NCBI RefSeq assembly: GCF_901709675.1
Contig: NC_051102.1
Coordinates: forward strand, 7,537,412-7,601,411
DNA from: Syngnathus acus
Lineage: Eukaryota; Chordata; Actinopteri; Syngnathiformes; Syngnathidae
Length of the DNA stretch: 64,000 nt
Reading direction: 5' to 3'
Both the position numbers and the translations under genes were made by a program. The notes below the pieces were generated by a model that was not told where the DNA came from, did not search any database, and saw only the letters and a program-made list of their open reading frames with translations. Positions 1 through 28,169 of the stretch are shown here, piece by piece; position 1 is the stretch's first letter, and each line of letters opens with the position of its first letter.

Positions 1-3000
1 TCCACCTTTGAAAGTAGCTTTTCATCAAGGACGCCATGAACAACAGAAAATGGATTCCAAATGTGAGCTCTCGTTTAAGACACCATCACAAAGCAAACAC
101 GTTAGGCTAATGCTGTGCGGTATTAACAATAAGCAGCTAACTCCCATCTGAGCATGTTAGCGAGCGAGTGTAATTGTTAGCATAAGTTTTTATTAGCATC
201 ACTGTTTTTGTTCGAGCGTCAATGAGCACGTTTCCGCAGAGCGTTTTATTCAGATGACGCTGAAACTGATTGCTAGCATCATCACTACGCTTGACATTAG
301 TCGCTGTCAAATTTCGATTCAATGATGTGGCTGACTGTTCCTTGCTTTGATTGGCCTGTCTGTGTTTTGTACATGAAAGGCCAATTCAAGATGCAGTCCC
401 TGGATACCGTGAATCCTTTTGTCCAAGTAAAAGAAATCAATTTCCCGTGACGCATTCCGGCTTGCGCGCCCGATCAGATAAAGCCGGCGTGCAGCGCGGG
501 CCGCAATCCATCAAGCCAACCTGGAAATTCAAACTGATTTATTACAAGCAGCGACGGCATCCTTGCGCTCGCTCACCGATATGCGGTGACGATGAAACTC
601 ACTGGCGGAAACCTCAAATGGTGTCTGCGGGCGCCACCTCCGCTCCCCGCGCTAAAGATATTCTTCCGATCGCTCTGCTGATAGTGCACAGGAGGCCCCT
701 GATTGGACCCTTGGCTAAGGGGGGTTTTCCTCAGAAGGCAAATCCAAAGTATTCACTGCCAAAGTCAACATTTGGTAAGCTTCGGCATTGATTCAAAGCC
801 TCGGCACCCCAGTCGCAATATTTAAATAAATCGCATTTGGAATAATTGGTTTTGGCCTCCAGTGGCAACTCATTTGAATAATGAACATTGTCTTCGGTCC
901 ACACTTTGAATTCATTGTGTATAATTTAACGACCTTTTTACCCCAGAGTGACACCGCGTGCATGAATTATGGATGATTTAATTGAATACACCTTAATAAT
1001 CTCTACAAATGTGTCAGGAACAATAAAATATTTGCATGTGAACTTGATCTAAATAATGCTAACGACCTTGCTTTGTTGTAAACTTGCACAAGGTCTGCGT
1101 TTACCATTAAGTTAGGATTTTTTTTAAATCTATCATTCCTTCACATCTTCAGAATCAAAATTGTGGTGGGGTCTGCTCACTCACGTGTGGCACATGCGGT
1201 TAGCTTTTTTGCACTAGCACAAGGCTGCTATTTTAGTTTATTTTTTGCCACTCGTTGCTGCTTCTTTTTGTCAGTAGGTTTGCTTGATAAAACAGCCACC
1301 TGTTAACCTTGTTTTTGGTGTTTGTTTTGCAGCATCTGACGCTTCTCATGCTGCTGCAGAAATGGTTTGATCCCGCTTTGCAAAGCGCCGATCTTCCCCG
1401 GGATCAAAACGTGTGTTAATTGAGTCTCGTCTTCCTGATCTCGGCATATGGCGACGTGATGCGCCGCTTCATGTGGCTTCCCGGGGTGAGCAAATACCTG
1501 TTGTTATCCCCCACTCACACACACACACACACGCATGCAGGTGCTAATGAACATGTCCAATGACAGATTAGCGAGTCTCTGGAGACGGCAGGCAATCGCA
1601 CGGCAGAAGAAACGTGAACGTTTGATCACCCATCATCAAACGATCCCGTTCCGAGCATACGAGGCGCTAAGTCGCCAGACGCGCTGTCTTCGCCATTGTC
1701 GTGGTTTAGAACAAATTCTTTGAAGGCCCGTTCCAAGCAGCGTGTGTGTTCTCGTATGTCTTCTCGTGTGATGTTGTCTAGCTGCTTTTGTGTGTGTGTT
1801 AGCGCTTCTCTTGTCATAGCAATGTGCAATGCTGTCAGACCTTTTCCTGTATGGAGCAAAGTTTTTGTCAAAAAATTGCATTGGTTTTACACATTTTTAA
1901 AAACCATATTGTCACTGTGCAAAAGGAAAACGATTAACATCAAATGCTGAGTTTCTTTTACTTTTCCAGAATATAACTTCACTTTGAACTGTTGCATGTT
2001 AGCATTTTTGTCGCATAACCTTAGCATAAACATTAGCATTGGAAAAATCAATCTGGCAACTTCACATGAGATCAACACTCGAAAGCCTTGATTCCATTAG
2101 CAGCTAGATTGTCAGTTAAAGCCAAAGTTTGTCTGCTTTTATTTGATTTCGAGTGAACGTGTTTTCTGTTGTTAAATGCTTATCATCTAGTGGCGTGTTA
2201 TTTTTTGAACCGCCTTGACTTCATTTTTGAGTGCGCACGCAAACGCGCTAAAGTGTTATGCAAATAAGCTCCAAAGTGGCGAGTTAAGCAAACAGCTGTT
2301 GCCGAGACAATGTTTTCATGAGCGCCAATTATGTGCATTATTACTGTCAATATTTGGCATGAATGAGAAGATGATGGACTTCATGAGAAATTGGTGTTCA
2401 AAAGTAGAGTTTGAAGTTTAGAGTTTGAAGATAGGAATTGGTTTGGCTCTCAGGATGAAATTAGAGTTTCAAACAGGATTTCGCTTTTTTTACACATAGG
2501 TTTTACTTGTTGGTGAAACAATTTGCCCATGTTGAGTGCCCCCCCCCCTAAGGACAATCATTCCATTACCCCGACAACATCGTGGAATTGAATTAGCCTA
2601 ACGTGGCCTTAGCATATGGGCTAGCGTGAAGCTGCTAACGGGGTGTGAGCGCAGGCCCCTTCATGAGCCGCGTATGTGTGTACCCGCCAAAACGAGGCTG
2701 CTGCGATAGTGCAGATGGAGCGAAAATATATTCACTTTTCTTCTTTTTAACACATCTTGCCGTAGGGACCCTGTTAGCATTTGATACGGTGACGCGCCAG
2801 TATGAGTCAATGTCCCTTCCACGTGTACCCCTTTTCATTGCTGTTGTATTGTCAGTGAAGAAACACTATTACCTCAAATAGTGGCCTCCAACAAACGCCC
2901 TGTCGCTTCGACGGGACGTGTTGCTAGCCAAAAGCAAAACTACAGCATGTAAAGAGTGGCTCAGGTGAATTGAAGTGTTAGCGCATGCTAAACAACTTCA

Positions 3001-4567
3001 GTGGACATTGTTAAATGATGTCCATTTTATGTGTGAGTCAAGAAGAGGAAATAGTAAGTTGTAAAAAAAAAGAAAATCCGTCCTGTTTCCTGCTGTTTCC
3101 TGCTACTCTTAAATAAACGTTGGACTTCACAGCGCAGGTCCACCAAATGGAGCTTTTGGAGTGCCGCGCGCCTTCTTGTGACTGTGCAGGCTGTTTCCTG
3201 TCCAAACAGGAAGTGACCCGCTCCTTGTTTTGACGCCAACAACAAAAGCAACGTAAATCAGCTCCATGTGGCAGCAGCCAACTGCGTCATTGTTGAGCTT
3301 TCAGGCTTTAAGCAGTAATGATTTTGAGAAACATTGTACGATTATTCGATTCATCTGTCAAATGATTTAATGTGATTTTAGTGATTTTATCGAGGATCAC
3401 AGAAACGGGCAACTCATTTTTCAGGGCATCCTCACCTTCCCAAAACGCATTCCAAATATAGTACTACAAACGGTGCTAGTCTCGGGGGTATTCGTTTCGT
3501 CGAGAAGTGTGTCGGCGCAGCGCACGACTAATAACTGTCAGATGACGCAAAGGTTGCGCCGCTGACATTTGCCGAGAAAGATGACATTTCACCACAATCT
3601 TCTCATATCTCGTCTCCATTCAAGATGCAGTCAACTTATTTTTATCAATTTAATAATATTCATAAGGATTAGTACTTATGCATCGCCTTGGGAAAGTCAT
3701 CTTTTCCCCCTCAATTAAGACTAACGCTGATGAAATAATGCGCCAATAATCTTCCCTGATTGGCGGAGAGTGATGATAGCTGATGATTTTTTTCCCTCGC
3801 CGCACACTATTTTTTAAGTGTGATTGTGTTTGTCTAGGCACTTTTTGGGGGGGTCATAATAATGAAGCTCAAGTCCACGCGGTTGGTCGCAGTCACAGCT
3901 GGATGTACTGGATTTTTCTGAATGAGCTCACTGGCGTCACTCCAGATGCATTCCGGGAGACGAGAGAGGAGGACGAGCGGCGAGCACACAAACGCCAACT
4001 GTTCAAATCGTTCGCCGTCCAAGGGGGGCTTCGGCCATCTTGTTAGTTAGCGATGCGCCGCTAATGACTCTGTGATGAATTCGCACGTCATGTTCTTGGA
4101 TGTGCAAATGCTGAGGGCGGCTGTTGAGAAGACTGCTAGAAAGGAATATGCACACACATGTAAGGGTGTGAATATTTAGGGTTTTTTTTCAGGGCTTCTT
4201 ATTGTAAGAAAAATCTCTTTGAATTTCTGCATTCAACTTTTTGTATTCTTATCAAGTGGCATCATGTGTCCATGAAAAATGAGCAGTCGCGAGTAACGGT
4301 CACAGTTAGACTGTTTACTTTGAAGCTGCGCTTTAGAGTCACGCCGTTGCTGAGTGACATGTTGAGAAATGAGATTACGCGCCATGTAAATGGATTACAA
4401 GTCAAGCTGCTGTCAGTGGAAATGATGACGAGGAGGAAGATGCTGTGGTGGTGAGGAGGAGGAAGAGAAGGAGGATGAGGTTGCCCGGATTAGCAGCACG
4501 GCACACACTTTTATTTTTGTGACAAAAACTACGAGAAGTACCTAGTGGAAAACTGTGACGTTTGTAA

Positions 4568-4775
4568 CCAAAGTTTTGGGACACCAACAAGGGAGAATGT
4601 AAAAGTATTGGGACATGTACTGAAAGCAAAAAGTGAAGAACATGTGGACAAAGATGTATTCAGACACGCCCAAGAAGTGAAATGTAAAGTGCATATTTTT
4701 TAACATAAGTATTGGGACACCTCCTAGGGTCACTGCAAAAAAAACAGCCCCAATACCTTTTTGTCCAGCTAGTGT
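4568..4775. mobile_element. Degenerate Tc1-like or MITE remnant
   Basis: Three copies of an AGTATTGGGACA-type motif (near 4571, 4603 and 4709) are followed by the opposing form CCAATACCTTTTTGTCC near 4750. From memory, this motif pair resembles the terminal repeats of non-autonomous Tc1/mariner-like elements common in fish. No transposase frame is visible. A smaller piece with the same motif lies in nrp1 intron 2 around 11709-11760. Confidence 0.45.
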
Positions 4776-7700
4776 AGGTTAGCATTCACTGTCTGATCAA
4801 AAAGTCATGGCTGAAGTAAATCAGTATCCTTTTATGCTTTTCATTTCACCGCTTTTCATTTGCACCATTGTTTTTGTCCCTATTTAATGTGGCTAATCCT
4901 TGTTGAAAGACATAATTATGTGCTGAAAAGATCTTCAGGCTCGCCGGGGAAATCAGACACATCTCACAAGGCTTTTTTGTTTAATTTATGAGATTGGATT
5001 TTAATTTGGCCGGATAATCAAATCTAATGAAAACTTCCGTGGAGATTTCCGGCGGCCGGTCGGCATTTTAATGACGTGGGCGGCGTCTTAATGACGCCGT
5101 TGAAAAAGGACTCCCATGAGTATTTGTGTCATCAACGTGGTTGGGTTGAGTTGAGATACTCTAAAATGTGAACGACTGCAATTCTGGAAAACAGAAGATT
5201 GTGATTCGTAGAAATAGAAGACTATAAAGGACCTCTTAGAAGTAGAAAATGACACCAGACAGCAAGTACTTAAGTTTGATATTTTGCAACTAAGGTTTAG
5301 TGATAGGACTCACCTGTGCCTGTGTGTGTGCGTGTGTGTGATACCCATCAGCATCACCATGGAAACAGCTGCCATGCCGCAGAGTAGGCATTGAGTGGGG
5401 TGGGGGGGCACGGGGAGGTCTCCTGGGGTTGGATTTTTTGAAGAAAAAAAAACAACGTTTTATTTTTTTCCCCAGAGGTGTCCTTGTCGCCGTGGCGACG
5501 CAGTAGGCAGGTACGTGACGACCACAACGGGGGATTACAGATTAATAACAGCGGCGACGGGGCGAGTGGTTGCCGTGGCAACAAGGAGCAGAGAGCAGAA
5601 CCTCATTTGCTGGCGGACAGATGAGGTTCTCTTTGAAAATGAGCAGGTAGCATGTAGCACATGGCTAACAGACGTGAGGTCAGCTTCTAACGCCTGTTTA
5701 TTTCTGTAGGAAGAATTTATTGACTGAGCTCTAATCAAAAACTCCTCCACTCGTACGCTCGTTCGATTAGTGACCAGCTCTCGAGGTGCTGACGAATACA
5801 AACGAGTGACGACAGCACCTGTTGCTAATGGTATTAGCATACAAAGCGTAAAAGCGAGGTGTGGGGAGGCTGGGTGAATACGCAAAAGTAGTTACCAATG
5901 TAATTTTTTTGAAAGGTTTTGGAATTGAGTCATTTATTGAATCGAATCATCAAAAGTGATTAAACTATGCTGGTCATGTTTGGTTCTCAGATTATAAACA
6001 TGAAAGAATCCCGAGGGTGATGTTTCCTGTCCAATGACATTGAGCTGCCTCCGGCAGTCCGTCCGGCAGTCTGTCTGTTACGGTGCGCCGGTGCGATAAG
6101 ACGTCTGCGCCACATCAATAATTTCCTTCACTGGCCTATTCACTTTGCCATCCCTCAATCGCTCGCGCTCGCTCGCTCGCTCCCTCACCCTCTTTGCCAT
6201 GTCGCTCGGCCGACAAGAAATCAATGGCGTTGAGGGAGATGTCGGCGGTATCGCCATGAAATAGCAGACATAGAGAGGCACGTGCGTGCGCGTGTGCGTG
6301 CGGACTGCAGTTCAAAATGTGACACTGAGTGTGTGTGTGTGTTATTCCACAAATTCTCAGGCTGCAATAAATCATTTAATGAAGTGGATTAAGGATTTTT
6401 TTTTAAATTTCCATGCCTTTATTTTTTGTATGTTAGGAAGTTAGCAGAAGTTTTGTTAGTTTTGGCGACAGGTGCCTTTTTAGGACGTGTCCCGATTGGT
6501 GCCATAGCCAGCTCGGTGATGCGGATGCAAATGTTCGCCGCTGGGAATGTTGACCGGTGGGAACGTTACGCAAATTTTTCCCCAGCATCTTTATATAGAG
6601 AGGTATGAGGGGTTTTGAAATATGACGGCGGGAGGGAACCGGTGTTGGATGAGTCGGGAGACGAGACGGTGCCAGTCTAAGTGAAGGAGGATTTACATGC
6701 ATCCAGATAGCGACGCATGCCGACGCTAATGCAAGCCATGTGGAGGTTATAAGAGGAGGAACCATTTCAAAAAAAGAACAAGTCTAACCGCACAGTGTGA
6801 CGGATCATCAGCACCACAATTATTACATACATACAAGTTTGCCACAAAGAGGTTTGTGTGTTGTTTGGGTGAGTGGACTGGCGGCTGCATAGAGCCAAGA
6901 TGTTCCGCCCAGACAACATTCACAGTGATGTTTCATCGTTTCTAGATTTCGGGGTCATGTCTCAAATGTTGGCACCGAAGGCGCTGGATGCCGAGCGGCG
7001 ACGGCTCGGAGTCGAGCCGAGGCCCGGCCCGGCCTTGTTCCAACAGCGAAAAGCCCCCGAGAGGAAATTTCAAACAGCTGTCCCTAAAAATACGGCGTGC
7101 GAGGAATGCAAGCCACTGCGTTCCTTTCCCAACAATTTGTCTGCGAACGTTTGATCTTGAAACGCGCTGTGCCCGGAATCCCAAACTTTCTCTTGCACAG
7201 CTCGTGTTGTTTTTTTAAAACCCGTGACGTCTGCTCTGAAATGTGTTTTTGAGCTTGTGTCACTGACAGTTTTTTTTTCCTTCCCATGCGGGGCGACTGA
7301 TTGCCCCCTTGCGCTTCTGTTGTCTTATTTTGCAATATATTTATTTCAACAAAGTGTACCTACACAGCGCCCACCGCCAGTCTCCTGAAGCTAATGGCTA
7401 AGCTAACGGTCACAGTCAGTGCCTCCTGTGATTGGCGCCGCGCAACTGTATCATGACACAAGCGGCACCCCCCCGTCCGTCGTCCGCATGGCCTCCTTAT
7501 CCGCGATAAACAGACAAGAAGATCGCATCTTCTACTTGATCCTATTTCCTGCATTTTTGACCGAGGCGCGTTTGCCAAACATTTGGCGGGCTTTTGTTTT
7601 CTTGGGGAAGTCAAGCAGAGGCCAGTTTATTTTGGGTAGCGCATGTCAGATAAACAATATTAAGAATGTAGAGAGGCCTCGCAGTCTAAAAAAATTCAGA

Positions 7701-8347
7701 AAGGTTTCCAGACAGGTTACACGGCAGATGTTGTGAATCTGGATTAGATCAAGTTAACAAACGAAAATTGTACAACTCAGCAGCGGCATGTTTTGTTGGG
7801 CTCTCCCAAAAATTCCTGTTTGAAAATTGCCTGGATTTGATTTTCAGGGTGGGATTTTAAATCTGGATTATCAACGGTTTACATGTGAACCAAGTCCAAG
7901 CACATTGCATGGTTTTAATCTGGATTAGAAAGCATTCTTTTTATTCACATTTACATACATAAAACTGAGCTGGTATTAAAAAGTGGCTAAATTATGTATA
8001 TGTATATTTTTGATCAGATTATCTGACAATGGCACACGCTGTCTACTTTTTGTGTGATTGATTCAATTGCCCAATGAATTGCCCGTGAGGCAAAATTCAA
8101 GATTCCGTGTGAAGAAAAAGAGTGGTAGTCGTGTACACTTTTGGACCGATTTGTAATGCAAAAAAGAACAACATTGTTTGCAGCTTTTAGGATGACTCGC
8201 GCATGTGATGCTCTTCCTCTCGTGGTTAACGCCGCCAACCGAGGTCACAATGTCATTGCGTGTCACTATACCGAAATAAAAACTGTCTCTTGCATAGCAT
8301 ATCTTTTAATTAGTTGACTTCAACAAAACTAAAAAAAAAAGAAAAAG

Positions 8348-8395
8348 ATATTTATGAATGTATGTCTCTCTTATATTTATGAATGTATGTCTCTC
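8348..8395. repeat. Two-copy tandem repeat, 25-bp period
   Basis: A 23-base unit beginning ATATTTATGAATG occurs perfectly at 8348-8370 and again at 8373-8395, next to an A-rich tract. Confidence 0.8.
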
Positions 8396-9559
8396 GAGTG
8401 ACGTGTTTTAAATGTTGCTTCATCATTCAAAGAGGTTGGTTGAGAAATGAAAAGATAGTCTCCAAGTTCAAAGTTCACCTGAAGCTGAGTGGGGACAAAA
8501 AAAGCCAACGTGAGTTGAGGACACGTTTCAGGACGAACAACACTGATGGTTGTGTTTGCGACTTGAAAGGAATCCGCAAAGACATGCCACGAGTTCAGGA
8601 ACAAATACGCTCTTTGATTTCCTGCACTCGTCGTTTGTTCCAAAGAACGCTGAAATCACATGTCAGAAAGGCCATCCGATCAGATTGTCTTTATGTGATT
8701 TAAACTGCATCCTGATTTCATTTGACAGCCATAAAGGAGCTTGCAAGAACCGCAAAGTAGGGGAGGCTCTGTGAAGCACAGGCCCAAAGCATTGTCGTAG
8801 CAAACAGATGGCGAGAGCAGCTCCGCCGTCGTCCTTCATCTTGATGTTTTGCCTTTTGTCAACTTAACCCGATTTTCTCCCAATCAGCATCCATCAGTAT
8901 GGCAGAAAGTGTTATTGATCCTTGATTCAAGTTCAAAATGGTCTAAGGACAAGATCCATTCGGGCTCGTCTGCCTCTCTCGATGCAATTAGTCACTTCTC
9001 AGGACATCTCATATTCATCTTGGGGAAACATCTGGCCTCGTCGGTTTTTGTGGTTGTTTGTGTCAGGATGTGAAATGTAGCTCAATGGAAGTATTTGGAA
9101 ATGGATACCTCCAAGCCAGTGAGGAAAGATTAAAAAGTGCAGCATGAAATAGATTCCAGAGTCCCATTTCGAATGTCCATGAGAAAGGTCTTTGTTGTTC
9201 ATCTTTCAGAATGACCAAACTTTGTCTTGAACAAGGAGCTTGCGCTCAAACTTTATTTTTCTTCTTCGTTCCATATCGCTGACTTAAACATTACTGACAA
9301 CCATGGAAACCTCTGCTGGTGACATCAAGTATTACAGTTTGCCATATATCACAACAAGGTCCACCACCCAAATGAAATTAAAATGGTACCTGCCACCTGT
9401 ACGGCAAGCGCAACAAACCCGGAAGTAGCTCAATCCTCAGCGGTCTGTAAACATTGAATCACGATTACTTTGACTCATCTTTGACTTCTGAGAGTTGTTC
9501 GAGTTGAAAGTAGGACTTTACGTTTGTACGAGGTGAGTCCGTTTCAACCATTTTTTTTA

Positions 9560-10134
9560 GGCTAACCTCTCCCAAAAGGCGCAAAACGAGCAAACCGGGG
9601 GGAAATCGTCTCGATTGTAAAACAGCGTGCATGGTGCGAAACGGTTTTCTCGCTGCTGCTCAATTGCACGTAACTGGAGTTATTCGGTGGCCGCCTCGCA
9701 GCTGGAATTGTGGGAGTGGAAATTCCACTGTTTGCCCCCGACATCGGCGCCGTGACGGATGGGGAGGGGGCGGAGAAAAAGCTCCGGAGTGAAGAGGCAA
9801 GCGATCGAGCGGGCGATGCTGGTTGCCTCGGCGCGCTATCGAGAGGGTCGTTTCTTCCCGCTCCACCGCTCCGGGTTTCATACGCTCGCTTCTGGAGGAG
9901 GTCGCCCCGGCGATTGAGGCTCCTTTCCGGGTGGCAGCCCGCGCACCTGCCGCTTGGACCTAACAGGATTCCTCGTTTACATTGGTTTTTTTTCTCTCCC
10001 CCATTTGGAATATTCACCTCCCGGACCTGTCAAGTTGAAGATGGACCTCTTACTTTGAGATCGGTTTTGTATCATTATTCTTACTTTGTGGACGGCAAGT
10101 GGCGAGGATTTTGGGGAGGAATTTCTGAGTCGGC
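9560..10134 (+). promoter_or_regulatory. nrp1: Probable nrp1 promoter and 5' UTR
   Basis: Base composition turns GC-rich with many CpG just upstream of the nrp1 start codon, and the start lies in an exon continuous with this region. No clear TATA box was seen. The transcription start is not determinable from the sequence, so the limits are approximate. Confidence 0.4.
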
Positions 10135-25683
<15,549 letters not shown>

Positions 25684-25892
25684 GAGGCGGGACGGGGACT
25701 GGCGGCGAGGGAGGGGCTGCCGTTGGACTTCAGGGTGAGCTTTTCTTTCTCAGGAGCGGCAGCGCAACAGACTGACCTGCAGGGGGCACTGTGTACAAAC
25801 GAACTGTACAGCAAAAAGAAGATCTATTTGTTTTGGGGAAGTTTAGGTGTGGATTTTTCTCACGCTGGTGATGAGACCAAGTCACAAGTAAG

Positions 25893-25925
<33 letters not shown>

Positions 25926-26760
25926 TCAAACAGTGCCTTTTTTCACCCCACGTTTGGAAAGATTTTGTTTTAAAGTCTTTGAAAGTTGAAACAAAAAGAG
26001 AACATTTCAGCATTCGGTCGAAGCCAAAGACAACGTCTCGGCGGTCGGCCAAAACGTGAAGACGGCGTCTTAGCTTTGAGGCAAGAGGTGAGCCAGACGT
26101 CTCGGCATCATCTCTCGAATCGCCAAGACAAAAAAGGCACATTTGGCAAAGCCTGGCAAAGAATGTCAATATCTTCTGGCTCGTAATGTTACCGGTGAAA
26201 TTCCCATTTGTGTAGTTGTTGGTGGTGGTGAGTGCGTGTGAGTGAGTGTGAATGTGTGCATTTGTGCGCGTCTGAGCCTTTGTGAGCACACACACGCGCG
26301 TGCATGCGCTGTTCTATCACATTGTACATAGTTTAATATATTTCTATGAGAATTGTTTTTCTACACGGAACAGTGCAGCAGTATCCTTTCTTGATCTCAT
26401 CTGTCCGTTCTCGATATGCCGTCCTGCACAACACGCACACACTGCGTTTGTGTGTCTTTTAATGTGATATGTGTGTGTGTGCGTGCGTGCGCGTGAATGT
26501 TTGCGTGTTTGTCACTGGCTTTTGTACAGGGTAACACTGGACCCCCGACATGGAGGAGCCAAGACCTCAAGCGTTTCCTTCCTATCTTTAAAAGGAGGCC
26601 TGTTGCCATGACAACCATTTCTCTCAATCTCTCAAAACAATTTCTCCGCAATAGTTTTGTTTATTTTATCCCTTTTTTTTTCATGAGTAAACATAAGTGA
26701 TCTGGTGAATATGAAAGGGTGCTGCAGCACTGGATGAGATTAAATAAAAACATCCTGCAC
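25684..26760 (+). other. nrp1: nrp1 3' UTR
   Basis: Non-coding sequence from the TGA stop to the first good poly(A) signal. It carries short GT/GC-alternating runs (25890-25925, 26220-26310, 26465-26515). The limits rest on the AATAAA at 26743. Confidence 0.6.
26743..26748 (+). terminator. nrp1: nrp1 poly(A) signal
   Basis: AATAAA about 1.06 kb after the stop codon, followed by T-rich sequence. Confidence 0.55.
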
Positions 26761-26765
26761 TGAAA

Positions 26766-27540
26766 TGTAGAATTTGAAAAAGGTTATGATTTTATGATGT
26801 ATAAAAACAAAATGATGTTATATGTTGTTGTTTTTTAATTAGAAAAGAGAAAAAAACTATCACATGAAGATGTAAAATTTTATGTAAGGAGGGTAAAATG
26901 ATGACTTACTGTCAAATCAATGAACTTTTTGTAACTTTCCTTATTTTTGGTTTTACAAACCTGCTTCTGTGATGTTGCTGTTTTCCACCCCAGAAAAAAA
27001 GACGAAAACATGAAAGATGGAAAAGCAGCAGCTCTGCCTTCAAAAAGGGTTCAAAGAGAGAAAAAAAAAAGAAACTGCAGTAGTTTGTACTTTCTGGTGG
27101 ACGTCCGGGCAGATACATTTCGTCTGTGTTGTTGCAGATCATTTGAACTTTAAATTCCAAACAATTAGATTAATAAATGTTTGCATTAATTGTCACAATG
27201 GTAACTTTTTTTCATTGATTGACACAAGCAGTGCATATTCCAAAAGTATTGTGGGATGCCTTGGGGAACTTTGGACAAATATATTGGGGCACGCACTGCT
27301 CGTGAAGTTTCAGTGCATGTAATGTTCAGTTTGAATTTAGCTCGATATTGGAGGGAAAAGGTCCCAAATGTCTCTTTTGCTTCCATTTCCGCATGCTTCG
27401 ATTTTGGCAGGGTGGAGTTTGTAATGTAAATCGTCTGTCATGTTATTGCGAAAACAAAACGAACGGATGGCCCACAGCTGTCGTGAAGCTGTTGGAGTAA
27501 AGCACCGGACAAGCCTTCCCACCGACATTTTAGCAGGCTG
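26766..27540. other. nrp1 / itgb1-like intergenic region
   Basis: No gene is visible. It is AT-rich at the left. The right end presumably holds the promoter of the downstream beta-1-like gene. No TATA box or CpG island stands out. Confidence 0.5.
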
Positions 27541-27584
27541 GGCTTTTTGTGTGGATAAAAATGGGACTTCAGTGTCAGAACAAG
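27541..27584 (+). other. Candidate 5' UTR exon of the itgb1-like gene
   Basis: A strong donor (CAAG|GTGAGT at 27584/27585) follows AGTGTCAGAACAAG. The itgb1 5' region has AGTGTCAGGACAAA followed by donor GTAAGT at 30853. The similarity suggests the leader exon was duplicated along with the gene. The first coding exon of both copies starts exactly at an acceptor plus ATG, so an upstream leader exon is required. The 5' limit is unknown. Confidence 0.4.
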
Positions 27585-28169
27585 GTGAGTGTAACGCAAA
27601 TTAACAGACTTTTTCCACACTTGGTTCGCCTTGAAAGTCGGACCGTCCTTCTTGTGATCGGGACATCCTTCGTGCGATGACTTTTGAACGTTCCATTTCT
27701 CCAGGTTTTTCCATTGTTTTTAGAAAATTCAAGACCTCGCCTCAAATAGTGATTGGATCGCAAAACTTTAACTAGCCAAAGGCAGTTCTGGCTTCAGATA
27801 CGACGAGTTTAATCAAAAACATGATCCCACACTAGAAGTTTGGAAATGCATTCCAGCCGACCAACACCCCAAAATAATTTTTTTTCTTTCAATAATGAAA
27901 ATACCTTTTAGCATATTTACATTTAAAATCATAGAGTAATAACAAAGTTAAATCAAACTGAAACTTTTGTACAGCATGATTGCAATCGTTTTATTCTTGG
28001 AGGCATAAATGAAAAACTCAGTCAGCTGCAGTGATGGTAGTTTTTCCGCAGAATATACAATTTCATTATGCTGCTGACTATTGTGATATTTTCTTTTTTT
28101 TTGTGCCTCAGTCCTCAGGTCTACATTTTCATTGACCATTTTTTTTCATTTTCTTTTTTTTTTTTGCAG

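Larger units (their letters stand above)
1..9560. other. Upstream flank of nrp1, no gene recognised
   Basis: Both strands hold only short open frames without recognisable domains or consistent splice-site and phase structure. The stretch is AT-rich non-coding DNA with short microsatellites and one old DNA-transposon remnant (4568-4775). It probably contains distal regulatory DNA of nrp1, but I can point to no defined element with confidence. Confidence 0.6.

Noticed and set aside
351-791. A 146-codon frame at the left end
   Set aside because: Composition and lack of motifs suggest chance, and there is no splice context.
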